64,000 nt of DNA from Dinoroseobacter sp034111085 (GCA_034111085.1 JAWUXZ010000005.1:1-64000); one strand, 5' to 3'. Positions 8,954-18,644 are shown, numbered from the stretch's first letter. Notes: generated by a model from the letters alone, not told the origin. Numbers and translations: made by a program.

Positions 8954-10993
8954 CTAGAGGGCGCCGCCTGCACGCAGGACAATCTCGACGCGGGCCCCGT
9001 AGCTCGACTGCCCGACCGAGAATGGAAATTCTGCCAGCGCCGCCTCTGGCAGAACCGCCGCCCCATCCGTCAGCGCGTTGAACCCGGGCCAGCCGTCGCG
9101 CATCCAGACCGTGCCTGCAGGGATGCGTTTGATGACCTTCGCCACAGCCTCAAACCGGCCGCGCCCGTTATGGATCACGATGGCGTCGCCGTCGCGGATA
9201 CCGCGTGCGTCAGCGTCCGAATGTGCGATCCACAACAACGGCTCGGTCTCACGCGCAGCAAGGCTCGGCAACGCGCGGCTGTGGTCATAGAAGGCGTGGA
9301 AATGCGCGAAAGTGCGGCCTTGGGTCAGCGTCAAAGGATAGGCGTCCAGAGCCGTTACCGGTGCAGTTGGCAAGGCAGGCAATCCCATCTTCGCGGCGCG
9401 CTCGGATCGAAACTCGATCTTGCCTGAGGGTGTCGAGAAGGCCCTTGTCGGATAGCTGAAATGGGACACCTTTAAGGCAGCCCGCCCGCCATTCGCCCGC
9501 ATGCTTGCAACCGTCGCATGGCCCGTCGCCGGATGGTCGAGGACCGCATCAACCGCCGCCTCCTGATCCGTCCAAGGATACACATCCGCAACGCCAAGCC
9601 GTGCTGCAAGCCCCTGATAGAGTTCATAGACCGGGCGAGCTTCCCCCACAGCAGGCAACGCGCGATCTGACAAATACACATGGGTATTGGTTGATTTTGC
9701 GCCAATCTCCTCCAGCCAGATCGTCCCCGGCAGCGCGATATGCGCGACCTCGCGCAGGGTCTGGTTCATAAAGATATCGTAGCCCACAATCATCTCGGCG
9801 TGCAGCAAGGCCGCGCGCATCCGTTCGGTATCTGGAAACGAGGACAAGATATTGGCGCCCAGACAGAACAGGACTTTCACGCGGCCCGTCTCCAGCGCCT
9901 CTACAATCGCCTCCATCTGGTTCGCAATATAGTCGCCGGGCACGCGCCGGTTCGCCGCCGACACCTCCACAAACCCCACCCCATGACTGCGCGCGCCGTG
10001 CCTCGGGCCAAGCCCGCCACCGGGCACGCCGTAATCGCCGACCAGCGCTGGCAGGCACGAGATTGCGCGCGCCGCCTCCCACCCATTCGCGCCCTTATGC
10101 AACGAAGATCCGCCCATCACGATCATCGCAGGGCGCGTGGTGCCATAGGCGCGTGCGAGCGCCACGATCACCTCCTCGGCCACTCCGGTCTCACCGGCGG
10201 CCCAAGCCGGTGTGAACCCGTCCACATGGGCCGCCAAATCCTCAAACCCGACCGAATGTGCGTCCACGAACGCCGCGTCCCATAGCCTCTCAGCGACGAT
10301 CACATGCATCATCGCCAGCGCCAGAGCGGTGTCCGATCCGGGCCGCACCAGCACCACCTCATGGGCCAGCGCGGATATCTCTGTGCGCCGCACATCGACC
10401 ACAACGACCCGTGCGCCCCTGGCCTTAGCGGCCTCCACATAGCGCACGGTGTTGGCCTGACTGACGCTGTTGACGCCCCAGAGCACGATCATCTGCGAAT
10501 GTGCGCCCATATCTTCTTTGGTGGAGGCCTCAATCGCGCCGGTAAGCCCTGCGCCAAACGCCCCAAGCCCCCAGCAGATCATCGCCGGGTTCCAGTGCTG
10601 GCAGCCATACAGATTGCCAAACCGTTCCATCTGCGCGCGCTTCAGCCCAAAGGCATAATCGTTGCCCCAGTTGCCATGGCTCTGCCACAGACCCACCGCT
10701 TCACGCCCAACCGCCTGCATCTTCGCGGCCATCTGGTCGAGCACATCGTCCCAACCGACTTGCCGCCACTCGCCCGCACCAGCCTCATCGCGCATCTTCG
10801 GGTGCAACAGCCGCGCCGGGTTTTCCACAATCTCGTGGGCCGCGTTCCCGCGCATGCACAGATAGCCTTGGCTGTCGGGGTTGTCGGGATCGCCCTCAAT
10901 TCCCAAAAGCGTCTCGCCGTCCACCTGCACCTTCATCCCGCACAAGGTCGGATGGCAGTTCATCGGGCACATGGTCTGGACAGTTTTCGGCAT
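8954..10993 (-). CDS. Molybdopterin-dependent oxidoreductase (Mo-bisPGD/4Fe-4S family)
   Basis: A 679-residue catalytic subunit of the DMSO-reductase superfamily. An N-terminal [4Fe-4S] motif has cysteines at 9, 13, 18 and 46 (CPMNCHPTLCGMK, YLCMRGN). The cofactor-binding core includes LWQSHGNWGNDYAFG and VLWGVNSVSQANTVRY. The C-terminal molydop-binding domain contains LTLTQGRTFAHFHAFYDHSR. CQHWNPAMICWGLGAFG covers the usual metal-ligand region, where the cysteine before WG may be the molybdenum ligand. The ATG at 10993 is chosen because it places the iron-sulfur motif at the N terminus. No electron-transfer subunit or chaperone gene is adjacent, and no Tat signal is seen, so it is probably cytoplasmic. 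Substrate unknown. Confidence 0.87.
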   Translation of the reverse strand: MPKTVQTMCPMNCHPTLCGMKVQVDGETLLGIEGDPDNPDSQGYLCMRGNAAHEIVENPARLLHPKMRDEAGAGEWRQVGWDDVLDQMAAKMQAVGREAVGLWQSHGNWGNDYAFGLKRAQMERFGNLYGCQHWNPAMICWGLGAFGAGLTGAIEASTKEDMGAHSQMIVLWGVNSVSQANTVRYVEAAKARGARVVVVDVRRTEISALAHEVVLVRPGSDTALALAMMHVIVAERLWDAAFVDAHSVGFEDLAAHVDGFTPAWAAGETGVAEEVIVALARAYGTTRPAMIVMGGSSLHKGANGWEAARAISCLPALVGDYGVPGGGLGPRHGARSHGVGFVEVSAANRRVPGDYIANQMEAIVEALETGRVKVLFCLGANILSSFPDTERMRAALLHAEMIVGYDIFMNQTLREVAHIALPGTIWLEEIGAKSTNTHVYLSDRALPAVGEARPVYELYQGLAARLGVADVYPWTDQEAAVDAVLDHPATGHATVASMRANGGRAALKVSHFSYPTRAFSTPSGKIEFRSERAAKMGLPALPTAPVTALDAYPLTLTQGRTFAHFHAFYDHSRALPSLAARETEPLLWIAHSDADARGIRDGDAIVIHNGRGRFEAVAKVIKRIPAGTVWMRDGWPGFNALTDGAAVLPEAALAEFPFSVGQSSYGARVEIVLRAGGAL

Positions 10994-11065
10994 GATATCC
11001 CCTTTGGCCTCATGCTGACCTGCGCTAGGCTCGCCCGCAAGCAAAACGCCCAAAGGACTGCCCCG

Positions 11066-11740
11066 ATGACAATCGCTGCAAAAGACGGCTTCACCCAGAT
11101 GATCGACGACAGCAACGCGTTCTTTACCGAGCTGGCGCGCAACAATACCAAGGACTGGTTTAGCCCGCGCAAAGAGCACTACACCGTCAATATCAAGAAA
11201 CCGGCCGAGTTATTTGCCGAGATTTTGGCCGAGGATTTTAGCCAGCTCAGTGCTGCCGCCCACATGCCCAAACTGTTCCGCATTTACCGTGATGTGCGCT
11301 TTTCGAAAGATAAGACGCCGCTAAAAGCGCATTTGCACATCCTATGGTCCCAAAGCTCGGATGCGCCGTTCGCGCCTGCATTCTTCTTCGGGTCTGACCC
11401 GTCCGGGATCAGCGTCGGCACTGGGATTATGGGGTTGCAAGGTGAGGCGCTGACAAGGTTTCGTGCTTTCGTGGACAACTGGGGCGATCCGCTCGACGAG
11501 GCGATTGCGGCCTCGAATCTTACGCCTTCCGAATGGGGCCCACCCGCCTTGAAGAAGGTGCCAAAACCCTACGATCACGACCATCCCCACGCCGCGCATC
11601 TCAAGCGCAAAAGCCTGATCATCAGCGGGCCGCTCGATCCAGATTGGCGGAGCCATAAGGCCGGACTGACCGGGGCCGTCAAAGACGCGTTTCGCAAAGC
11701 ACAAGCGTTCCGCACGCTGCTCGACGAGCGTTTGGGCTAG
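11066..11740 (+). CDS. DUF2461 family protein
   Basis: A 224-residue protein of the DUF2461/TIGR02453 family. The characteristic opening is FFTELARNNTKDWFSPRKEH, followed by RIYRDVRFSKDKTPLKAH and FGSDPSGISVGTGIMG. The function of the family is not established. ATG 11066 is chosen: the frame stays open far upstream, but that part is only the antisense of the molybdopterin oxidoreductase. It is divergent from that gene with 72 bases between the starts. Confidence 0.85.
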   Translation: MTIAAKDGFTQMIDDSNAFFTELARNNTKDWFSPRKEHYTVNIKKPAELFAEILAEDFSQLSAAAHMPKLFRIYRDVRFSKDKTPLKAHLHILWSQSSDAPFAPAFFFGSDPSGISVGTGIMGLQGEALTRFRAFVDNWGDPLDEAIAASNLTPSEWGPPALKKVPKPYDHDHPHAAHLKRKSLIISGPLDPDWRSHKAGLTGAVKDAFRKAQAFRTLLDERLG

Positions 11741-11945
11741 CCCCTCGGGTCTCAATCAACACCAGTTTCAGTGAAACAGAATAGCTGCTCGCGCGTCATT
11801 GTGGCGTCTTGCGGGATAAAACAGGCTGTTTCTACGTCTTCGCTTGATTGCGCAGCTGCCATTCATCAGCTTCCTGCGACGAGGCCGTGATGCACGTGAA
11901 TTTTCGCGTGGGCTGTATGGCACTCGAACATCCGGGGGATTGAAA

Positions 11946-12731
11946 ATGCAAGCGAGAGAGATGTTGAAGCTGGGGGCGTATTACGCACTCGGGGGTGCCA
12001 CGCGACTTCGGGCAGTTGTCGATCGGGAGCCCTATTTTTCGGGCGCGTTCCCGACGCTAGATCTGGCAATCGAAAGCCTGCCCGACGAGGCAAAATCCGG
12101 ATATGACAGCGACGAGATGCCCGAGGTCGCCCTCGACATGATGCTCGGAATGCTGGCGTGGGACTATCCGGTGACATTCTGGCTGGACCGTTTGCAGCGC
12201 CAAGAAGGCAGGCTGTCGCTTCTTGACGCTGGCGGTCACGTTGGCACCAAGCACAACGCCTTCGGGCCATACGTCGATCTGACCAAGGTGGACTGGACCG
12301 TTTGGGACCTGCCAACCCTGCTGCGGGCCGGGCGCAAGGCACAAGCGGACGGTCTGGTCTCAAAAGACATCTCTTTCGCCGAGACCCCAGCCGACGCAGG
12401 GGAGGTCGATTTGCTGCTCGCCTCCGGCCTCATGCAATATCTCGACATCTCGTTCACGCAGCTTGTGGACAGAATGACCGTGCGCCCGCGTTGGGTACTG
12501 CTCAACAAGGTCGCGACCCGACCGAGTGACGACCTCGTGACTTTGCAACTGATCGGCAAGAAACGCGTGCCCTACCAGATGCGCCACAAGGGCCGGTTCG
12601 AGGACGAGTTGCGCGCTGCTGGTTACGAGATCCGCGATACCTGGAGCATACCCTGCTTAGCGCACCGGATCGGTACCCATCCATGGCTGGGCGAAAGCGA
12701 GAGCAGGGGCTACTTCCTAGAGCTGGTCTAG
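11946..12731 (+). CDS. Putative methyltransferase, TIGR04325 family
   Basis: A 261-residue protein whose SGYDSDEMPE and RLSLLDAGGHVGTKHNAFGP segments match TIGR04325-type putative methyltransferases. The glycine-rich LLDAGGHVGT looks like the AdoMet-binding loop, and the acidic WTVWDLPTLL follows it. Relatives are usually found among surface polysaccharide genes; here it stands alone. ATG 11946 is preferred, since it has a purine-rich GGGGGA about 7 bases upstream. A TTG at 11844 would add 34 residues without an evident ribosome site. Substrate unknown. Confidence 0.65.
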   Translation: MQAREMLKLGAYYALGGATRLRAVVDREPYFSGAFPTLDLAIESLPDEAKSGYDSDEMPEVALDMMLGMLAWDYPVTFWLDRLQRQEGRLSLLDAGGHVGTKHNAFGPYVDLTKVDWTVWDLPTLLRAGRKAQADGLVSKDISFAETPADAGEVDLLLASGLMQYLDISFTQLVDRMTVRPRWVLLNKVATRPSDDLVTLQLIGKKRVPYQMRHKGRFEDELRAAGYEIRDTWSIPCLAHRIGTHPWLGESESRGYFLELV

Positions 12732-12834
12732 GAAGTACTACTCGTCTCAACGCGTCTTGGAATGCCAAAGCGCGTTGAGAAGCATGGCTGCTCACTGCCA
12801 AAACCGCGTCGAAGAATTTTCAAGGAAAATACGC

Positions 12835-12909
12835 TGGTAGTCCCTAGGGGAATCGAACCCCTCTTTCCAGGTTGAAAACCTGGCGTCCTAACCGATAGAC
12901 GAAGGGACC
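12835..12909 (-). tRNA. tRNA-Glu (anticodon UUC)
   Basis: Read on the minus strand, this 75-base stretch folds as a tRNA. The acceptor arm GGTCCCT pairs with AGGGACT, with a G-U first pair. The T arm contains GGTTCGATTCC, the anticodon arm has a TTC anticodon in loop TTTTCAA, and the 3' end is an encoded CCA. TTC reads GAA/GAG codons. It lies downstream of recJ on the same strand. Confidence 0.95.
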
Positions 12910-12973
12910 ACTCAGCGTGAGGGCGTATTTAGGAAAAGCGGTGGCGACTCGCAAGGGCTAAATTGCCTGAACG

Positions 12974-14734
12974 TCACGCAAATGCTGCATCTTCCAGTCT
13001 AAGCTGCGGTGAGGAGCGCCCACCCCAATGATTGATCTCCAGCCGACCGGCCAAATGGAAGCGTTGCCCGGCATGTCCCATGATCGCCTCACCGATATCG
13101 CTATCGAACGCGCCGAACGCGATTGCGTTGATTTTGGTGCCTGTGCCTGCGTGAAACGACAGCCGCAAATGCGTCTCGCCCACGGGTTTGGCGAACGAGA
13201 TTGCCACATCTGGAAACACAAAGCGCGGGGCAGGGGCACCTGCGCCAAACGGGCCCGCGGCCTCAAGCCGCTCGATCAACTCGGTGCTCAGCGCTTGGGG
13301 ATGCATAATCCCGTCCAGACGTAACGCCCTTGGCCCCGCATCTGCCGATCCTTGCTTGGCCAGTAACGCGCCGAGGCGCTCCATCGCGGCCTCAAGCCCA
13401 GCTTCCGTCAGCGACAGCCCAGCGGCCATCTTATGGCCTCCGCCCTTCTCGATCAGCCCCTCTGCGGCCAGCCTTTGGATTGCAGCGCCAAGGTCCACGC
13501 CCGACACGCTGCGCCCTGATCCTTTGCCTTGGCCACCCTCAAGTCCGATCACCACTGCTGGCCTGTTCGTGGCCTCCTTCAGGCGCGCGGCCACGATGCC
13601 GACAACGCCCGGATGCCAGCCCTCGCCTGCTGCCCAGACAAGCGGTCCGTCAAGTCCGCGTGCCTCGGCCTGTTCCATCGCGGCGCGGCGCACGTTTGCC
13701 TCGACCTCGCGGCGCTCGGCGTTCAGCAGGTCCAGTTTTTCGGCCATAGCACTGGCCTCGTCAGGATCAGCCGTCGCCAACAACCGCGCGCCCAAATCAG
13801 CCTTGCCAATCCGCCCGCCCGCATTGACGCGGGGCCCGAGCACAAAGCCGAGGTGATAGGGCGTTGGTGCGGTATCCAGCCCTGCCACATCCGCCAGTGC
13901 CACCAATCCCGGCCGCGCACGCCGCGCCATCACCGTCAGGCCTTGGCGCACCAAAGCCCGGTTTGCGCCGATCAGAGGGGCGACATCTGCAACCGTAGCC
14001 AGCGCCACGAGGTCGAGCATCCCCATCAGGTCCGGGCCTTTTTGGTCAGCGGCGCGCAACTGGCGGTTTGCCTCTACCAGCATCAAGAACACGACGCCCG
14101 CAGCACATAGATAGCCCAGCGACCCGTCTTCATCGGCGCGGTTCGGGTTCACGACTGCCAGAGCCGGGGGTAACGTCTCGCCACCCAAGTGGTGATCCAG
14201 CACCACAACATCCGCAGCCTTGGCCGCAGCAATCGGGCCATGCGAAAGCGTGCCGCAATCAACGCAAACGATCAAATCATGGTTTGCCGCCAGTGCTGAC
14301 ATCGCCTCGTCATTGGGCCCGTACCCCTCGTCAATCCGGTCGGGGACATAGAGCGTCGCGGTCCTGCCCATCTGACGCAACCAGTCGATCAGGAGGGCCG
14401 CTGATGTGCCGCCATCCACGTCATAATCTGCAAACACCGCGATCTTCTCACGCGCAGATACCGCCGCCAAAAACCGAGATGCCGCCGCCTCCATATCCTT
14501 CAGCGCGCGAGGATCAGGCAGTAAATCCCGCAAGGTCGGGGCGAGATAATTCTCGGCTGCCTGCGCGCCAACGCCCAGACGCGCCAAGACCTGTGCCACA
14601 GGCTGCGGCAGGTCGGTGTCTTGCACCAAAGCCTGTGATGCGCGGTCTAGGGCCGCAGACGGACCTTCCCAGCGGCGGCCAGACAGCGATGTCTCGACCC
14701 CGAGGTAAGCTTTTTCGGTCATATCTTTGGACAT
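12974..14734 (-). CDS. recJ: Single-stranded-DNA-specific exonuclease RecJ
   Basis: A 586-residue 5'-3' single-strand DNA exonuclease acting in recombination and mismatch or base-excision repair. The DHH phosphoesterase motifs are intact: FADYDVDGGTSAALL near residue 100, LIVCVDCGT, and VVLDHHLGGE. The DHHA1 part carries GKGSGRSVSGVDLGAAI and GGHKMAAGLSLT, and a C-terminal OB-like region follows. Length is normal. It lies downstream of glpX and upstream of tRNA-Glu on the same strand. A second ATG four codons in is an alternative start. Confidence 0.95.
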   Translation of the reverse strand: MSKDMTEKAYLGVETSLSGRRWEGPSAALDRASQALVQDTDLPQPVAQVLARLGVGAQAAENYLAPTLRDLLPDPRALKDMEAAASRFLAAVSAREKIAVFADYDVDGGTSAALLIDWLRQMGRTATLYVPDRIDEGYGPNDEAMSALAANHDLIVCVDCGTLSHGPIAAAKAADVVVLDHHLGGETLPPALAVVNPNRADEDGSLGYLCAAGVVFLMLVEANRQLRAADQKGPDLMGMLDLVALATVADVAPLIGANRALVRQGLTVMARRARPGLVALADVAGLDTAPTPYHLGFVLGPRVNAGGRIGKADLGARLLATADPDEASAMAEKLDLLNAERREVEANVRRAAMEQAEARGLDGPLVWAAGEGWHPGVVGIVAARLKEATNRPAVVIGLEGGQGKGSGRSVSGVDLGAAIQRLAAEGLIEKGGGHKMAAGLSLTEAGLEAAMERLGALLAKQGSADAGPRALRLDGIMHPQALSTELIERLEAAGPFGAGAPAPRFVFPDVAISFAKPVGETHLRLSFHAGTGTKINAIAFGAFDSDIGEAIMGHAGQRFHLAGRLEINHWGGRSSPQLRLEDAAFA

Positions 14735-14801
14735 GATGGCGCGACATATAGAGGGTTAAGCATCCCTCAATCCTACATGCAGCGCCACGCGTTGGAAAGC
14801 C

Positions 14802-15767
14802 TCAGCTTGTGGGGTTGCGATATGTCATGTGCCGAACCGACCCTGTCTTCGAGCGCATCAGGATCGTCTCGGTCGTCAGATAGCCAACCTCGCGCTTGAT
14901 GCCTGCAACGATCGATCCGTCGGTGACACCTGTCGCCGCAAAGATCACATCGCCTGTGACCAGATCATCGCGGGTATAGACGCGGTTGAAATTGGTGATG
15001 CCGGCTTTGGTGGCGCGCCCGCGCTCGTCGTCATTGCGAAACAGCAGCTTGGCAAACATCTGCCCGCCCATACATTTCAGCGCGGCTGCCGCCAGAACCC
15101 CCTCAGGTGCGCCGCCTGAGCCCATATACATATCGATCCCGGTCTTCTCGGCTTCGGCGCAGTGAATGATGCCCGCAACGTCGCCGTCTGTGATCAGCCG
15201 GATCGCAGCGCCCGTGGTGCGGATTTCCGCGATCATGTCGACGTGGCGGTCGCGGTCCAGAACGCAGACCGTGATATCCTCGGTCGAACAGCCCTTGGCG
15301 GTGGCAAGTGCGCTGACGCGCTCAGATGGGGTCATATCCATCGTCACGACGCCGGTGCGAAATCCCGGACCAATCGCCAGCTTGTCCATATAGACATCCG
15401 GTGCGTGCAGCATCGACCCGCGTGGACCCATTGCGATCACGGTCAGGGCGTTGGGCATATCCATTGCCGTCAGTGTCGTTCCTTCTAGCGGATCAAGTGC
15501 GATATCCACCGCTGGGCCTTTGCCGTTGCCGACCTCCTCGCCGATATAGAGCATCGGTGCTTCGTCGCGCTCGCCCTCGCCGATCACCACAACGCCCGCG
15601 ATGTCGAGTTTGTTGAGCTGCTCGCGCATTGCATTCACCGCCGCTTGGTCAGCCGCTTTTTCGTCGCCTCGCCCAATCAGTTTAGCACTGGCAAGTGCGG
15701 CGGCTTCCGAAACACGGGCAAGGCCCAAGGACAGCATGCGATCATTAAAATCGAGGGACGTAGACAT
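14802..15767 (-). CDS. glpX: Fructose-1,6-bisphosphatase, class II (GlpX)
   Basis: A 321-residue enzyme hydrolysing fructose 1,6-bisphosphate to fructose 6-phosphate in gluconeogenesis. Class II features seen are VVVIGEGERDEAPMLYIGEE (metal ligands), the DPLEGTTL phosphatase loop, and MYMGSGGAPEGVLAAAALKC. Full length for the family. Transcribed in the same direction as hom and recJ; a decayed gene separates it from hom. Confidence 0.95.
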   Translation of the reverse strand: MSTSLDFNDRMLSLGLARVSEAAALASAKLIGRGDEKAADQAAVNAMREQLNKLDIAGVVVIGEGERDEAPMLYIGEEVGNGKGPAVDIALDPLEGTTLTAMDMPNALTVIAMGPRGSMLHAPDVYMDKLAIGPGFRTGVVTMDMTPSERVSALATAKGCSTEDITVCVLDRDRHVDMIAEIRTTGAAIRLITDGDVAGIIHCAEAEKTGIDMYMGSGGAPEGVLAAAALKCMGGQMFAKLLFRNDDERGRATKAGITNFNRVYTRDDLVTGDVIFAATGVTDGSIVAGIKREVGYLTTETILMRSKTGSVRHMTYRNPTS

Positions 15768-15883
15768 GGGGACTTCCTTTGCGGGCGGGTTGCAAAGGTC
15801 TTGCCCCGTGGTTTGCCGCGTTACAAGCTAAAGCCCAGCAAGGTTGCGCTAACAGAGGCTCCGTGTCGCGCATATCGCCTCGT

Positions 15884-16296
15884 TCACGCCGGCTCATGGG
15901 CTTTGATCAGCGCGATAACTGCATCATGGGTCGGTGTTGGCACCCCGTGCTGGACGCCCAGACGCGCCACTGCGCCGTTCAGCGCATCGATCACGGTGGG
16001 GCGTCCTGCCTCCATGTCTTGGACCATAGACGAGCGGTGCCCGGACCCATGGGCAAGCACCCGAGGCACGAGATTGTCGCGCGCGTAGCTTTCGCCGTCC
16101 GCGAAGGGCGCAAAGCCGCTCTGCGCCGCAAAAACGGCCAAGGTCTCGTCGGCGAGTGCCTTGATCAGCCCAAGGGTATGCAGGCTTTCGACAAGCGCGC
16201 CGCCAGCGTCACGTCTTGACCCGCTTTGGCGAGGCTCGCGGCGACCGCAAGCCCCACGGAGCCTGCGCCAATAACCGTAATTGTCAGAGCGGTCAT
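15884..16296 (-). pseudogene. Decayed 2-dehydropantoate 2-reductase (ApbA/PanE family)
   Basis: The 5' part (from ATG 16296, with a ribosome site in AAGAGGG) encodes the Rossmann start TVIGAGSVGLAVAASLAKAG and stops after 43 codons. From about position 16200 a different frame continues as the family's C-terminal domain: GLIKALADETLAVFA, then HRSSMVQDMEAGRP and IDALNGAVARLG. An intact member is about 300 residues, so roughly the middle half is missing and the join is out of frame. It lies between hom and glpX. The gene cannot make a working enzyme. Confidence 0.8.
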
Positions 16297-16354
16297 CTCG
16301 ATACCCTCTTGGTTAGAGGAACCCTAGAAAGGCTGTATCACTCTGGCAAGGGGG

Positions 16355-17641
16355 TCAGACTTCCTCAATCCGCAGCGCAACTGGCGACCCCTCGACCACG
16401 CCAGTGCCCGGTAAGACCGCGAGCGCTGCGTCTAACTCGACGCGTGCGCAGGGGTGGGTGACGATCAGCACGGGGGCGGCGTTGTCTTGGTGGCTGTACT
16501 GGCGCATCCGGTTGATCGACACACCTGCTTCGCCCAAGGCGGCGGCGACTTTGGCAAGCGCGCCGGGTTTGTCTTGCAAGGCCATGCGCAGGTAGTACGG
16601 CGCAGGCGTAACCGACTGGCTGGGCGTGGCCTCGGCCAGAGTATCTGCGGCTTGACCAAACGTTGGCAGACGGAAATTGCGCGCCACATCGATCAGATCC
16701 GACAGCACCGCACTCGCGGTTGGACCCGCACCAGCGCCAGCGCCGCGTAGCACGATCTGGCCGACTGCATCCCCTTCGAGCACGACCATATTGGTGCCGC
16801 CCTCTAGCTGGCCTAGGGGCGAGCTCGCAGGCACAAGGCACGGCATCATTGATTGCTGCAAACCGCCTTCGGTCAGTTGCGCGACACCCAGCAGCTTGAT
16901 CCGGTAGCCCATATCGGCGGCTTGGCGAATATCCTCGATGCTGATCCGCTCAATCCCCTCAAGCTGCATCTGGTCGAACGCGACCCGCGTGCCAAAGGCA
17001 ATCGACGCCAGCAGCGCAAGTTTATGCCCCGCATCAATGCCGCCCACATCCAAGTTCGGATCGGCCTCAAGAAAGCCAAGCGCGTTGGCCTCCGCGAAGA
17101 TCTCGGCGTAGGCCAACCCGGAGGTTTCCATCCGCGTCAGGATATAATTGCAGGTGCCGTTCATCACGCCCATGACGCGGGTGATCTTGTTGCCCGCAAG
17201 GCCTTCGGTCAGCGCCTTGACCACCGGAATGCCACCTGCGACCGCCGCTTCAAACCGTAATACCGCCCCTGTGGCCTCGGCCGACAAAGCCAGCGCTTGG
17301 CCGTGGTGGGCCAGCATCGCCTTATTGGCGGTCACAACATGCGCGCCGCGTGCGAGTGCAGCTTCCGTCGAGGCTTTCGCCGGGCCGTCTGAGCCGCCCA
17401 TCAACTCGACGTACACATCGATGTCTTGGCGTTTGGCCAAGGCGACCGGATCGTCTTCCCAACCGTAGGGCGACAAATCCACGCCGCGATCTTTGTCACG
17501 CGAGCGTGCTGAGACGGCGACAACCTCGATGGGACGACCGGCGCGCGCGGCAATCATCTCAGGCGCGCGGGCGAGGATGCGGACAACCTCAGCCCCAACG
17601 GTGCCAAGTCCTGCAATCCCGAGACGTAGGGGGGTGGTCAT
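16355..17641 (-). CDS. hom: Homoserine dehydrogenase
   Basis: A 428-residue enzyme reducing aspartate semialdehyde to homoserine, the branch point to threonine and methionine. The N-terminal NAD(P) fold has LGIAGLGTVGAEVVRILARA. The catalytic domain contains ANKAMLAHHG and MGVMNGTCNYILTRM. A C-terminal ACT domain (about residues 345-425, YLRMALQDKPGALAKVAAAL) suggests amino-acid feedback control. ATG 17641 is chosen over an in-frame start at 17734 that adds 31 unmatched residues. Confidence 0.95.
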   Translation of the reverse strand: MTTPLRLGIAGLGTVGAEVVRILARAPEMIAARAGRPIEVVAVSARSRDKDRGVDLSPYGWEDDPVALAKRQDIDVYVELMGGSDGPAKASTEAALARGAHVVTANKAMLAHHGQALALSAEATGAVLRFEAAVAGGIPVVKALTEGLAGNKITRVMGVMNGTCNYILTRMETSGLAYAEIFAEANALGFLEADPNLDVGGIDAGHKLALLASIAFGTRVAFDQMQLEGIERISIEDIRQAADMGYRIKLLGVAQLTEGGLQQSMMPCLVPASSPLGQLEGGTNMVVLEGDAVGQIVLRGAGAGAGPTASAVLSDLIDVARNFRLPTFGQAADTLAEATPSQSVTPAPYYLRMALQDKPGALAKVAAALGEAGVSINRMRQYSHQDNAAPVLIVTHPCARVELDAALAVLPGTGVVEGSPVALRIEEV

Positions 17642-17717
17642 GGCGGGCACTCCGAAGTTGGGTTCTGAAACTGCGCTGTCCCTAGCCAATGCGAGGGCAG
17701 GGTGCAATGCGGTTGCC

Positions 17718-17951
17718 TCAAAGGCTGTTGGCACGGGCCTGTAGTCGAGCGGCGCGGGCGCGCAATTGCTCAGCCGTCATCTCGTCGCTTTCGCCTGCAA
17801 GTCCGGCCTCGCTCACCGGCGTAATCGGGGCCAGCGCCGGAAACGGAGCGGTCCGCGCTGCAGGCGTGATGCGCGCGTCCAATTCAGGCACATCGGCGCA
17901 GCCTGCGAGCAGGGCCAGAGCGGGCAACATGAGAATTAATGCACGAGACAT
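17718..17951 (-). CDS. Small putative lipoprotein
   Basis: A 77-residue protein with a lipoprotein signal peptide: MSRALILMLPALALLAGC, lipobox LLAGC with cysteine 18. The mature part is short and proline/alanine-rich, ending in a basic helical segment (AEQLRARAARLQARAN). It lies upstream of hom on the same strand, 76 bases away. I do not recognise a family; the role is unknown. Confidence 0.65.
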   Translation of the reverse strand: MSRALILMLPALALLAGCADVPELDARITPAARTAPFPALAPITPVSEAGLAGESDEMTAEQLRARAARLQARANSL

Positions 17952-18035
17952 GAAACAAGCCTTCCAGAGATAAGCGCACCCTAGGCTTGCCCGGTTGGGC
18001 TAGGCAAGGGGCGCCACCTTTCGTATCACGGGCTC

Positions 18036-18641
18036 ATGGCGCGCAAACTTGGCTCTCACTCGGATATCACTGGCCCTAGGGTCACGGCAGCGGCGACGCG
18101 CCTGATTGCGCGGCACGGCTTTGCGGCGGTCTCGATGCGCCAGATCGCGGGCGAGGTCGGGGTGCAGGCCGGCGCGCTATACCTTTATACGCCTGATAAG
18201 CAGACGCTTTTGTTCAACATTATGCGCGCCCATATGGAAGAGCTGCTTGAGGCCGTCGGCGCAGTTGATCTCAGCGGCCCAGCCCCAAACGCGCTGGAGG
18301 CCTTCACGCGCTTCCACATCAACTTCCACCTCGACCGGACGGAGGCGGTGTTCATCGCCTATATGGAACTGCGCAACCTGTCCGAGGACAACTTTGCCGC
18401 CCTAGAGGTCATGCGCAAACGCTACGAAGCGGTGCTGCGCGAGGTGCTAGAGCGCGGGATTGCAGGTGGCGAGTTTCGCGCCCAAGCGCCGCAAGTTACC
18501 ACGCGCGCTTTGATTGCGCTGCTGACAGGTTTGACGGTGTGGTATCGTGAGGGCGGAACACTCGACCGGGCCGAGATCGCCGATCAGTATTGGGCCATGG
18601 CGGCGGGGGCTGTGGGTCTGAAAATAGGTCAGCAGTGCTGA
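18036..18641 (+). CDS. TetR/AcrR family transcriptional regulator
   Basis: A 201-residue regulator. The helix-turn-helix is MRQIAGEVGVQAGALYLYTP near residues 35-54, preceded by VTAAATRLIARHGF, and the C-terminal domain is helical. It diverges from the small lipoprotein gene and converges on the AEC transporter. A perfect palindrome (18645-18666) starts 4 bases after the stop. Its target is not evident. Confidence 0.88.
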   Translation: MARKLGSHSDITGPRVTAAATRLIARHGFAAVSMRQIAGEVGVQAGALYLYTPDKQTLLFNIMRAHMEELLEAVGAVDLSGPAPNALEAFTRFHINFHLDRTEAVFIAYMELRNLSEDNFAALEVMRKRYEAVLREVLERGIAGGEFRAQAPQVTTRALIALLTGLTVWYREGGTLDRAEIADQYWAMAAGAVGLKIGQQC

Positions 18642-18644
18642 CGT

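Noticed and set aside
10304..11065. Long upstream extension of the DUF2461 reading frame
   Set aside because: It is the antisense of the molybdopterin oxidoreductase, and homology to DUF2461 begins only at the ATG at 11066.
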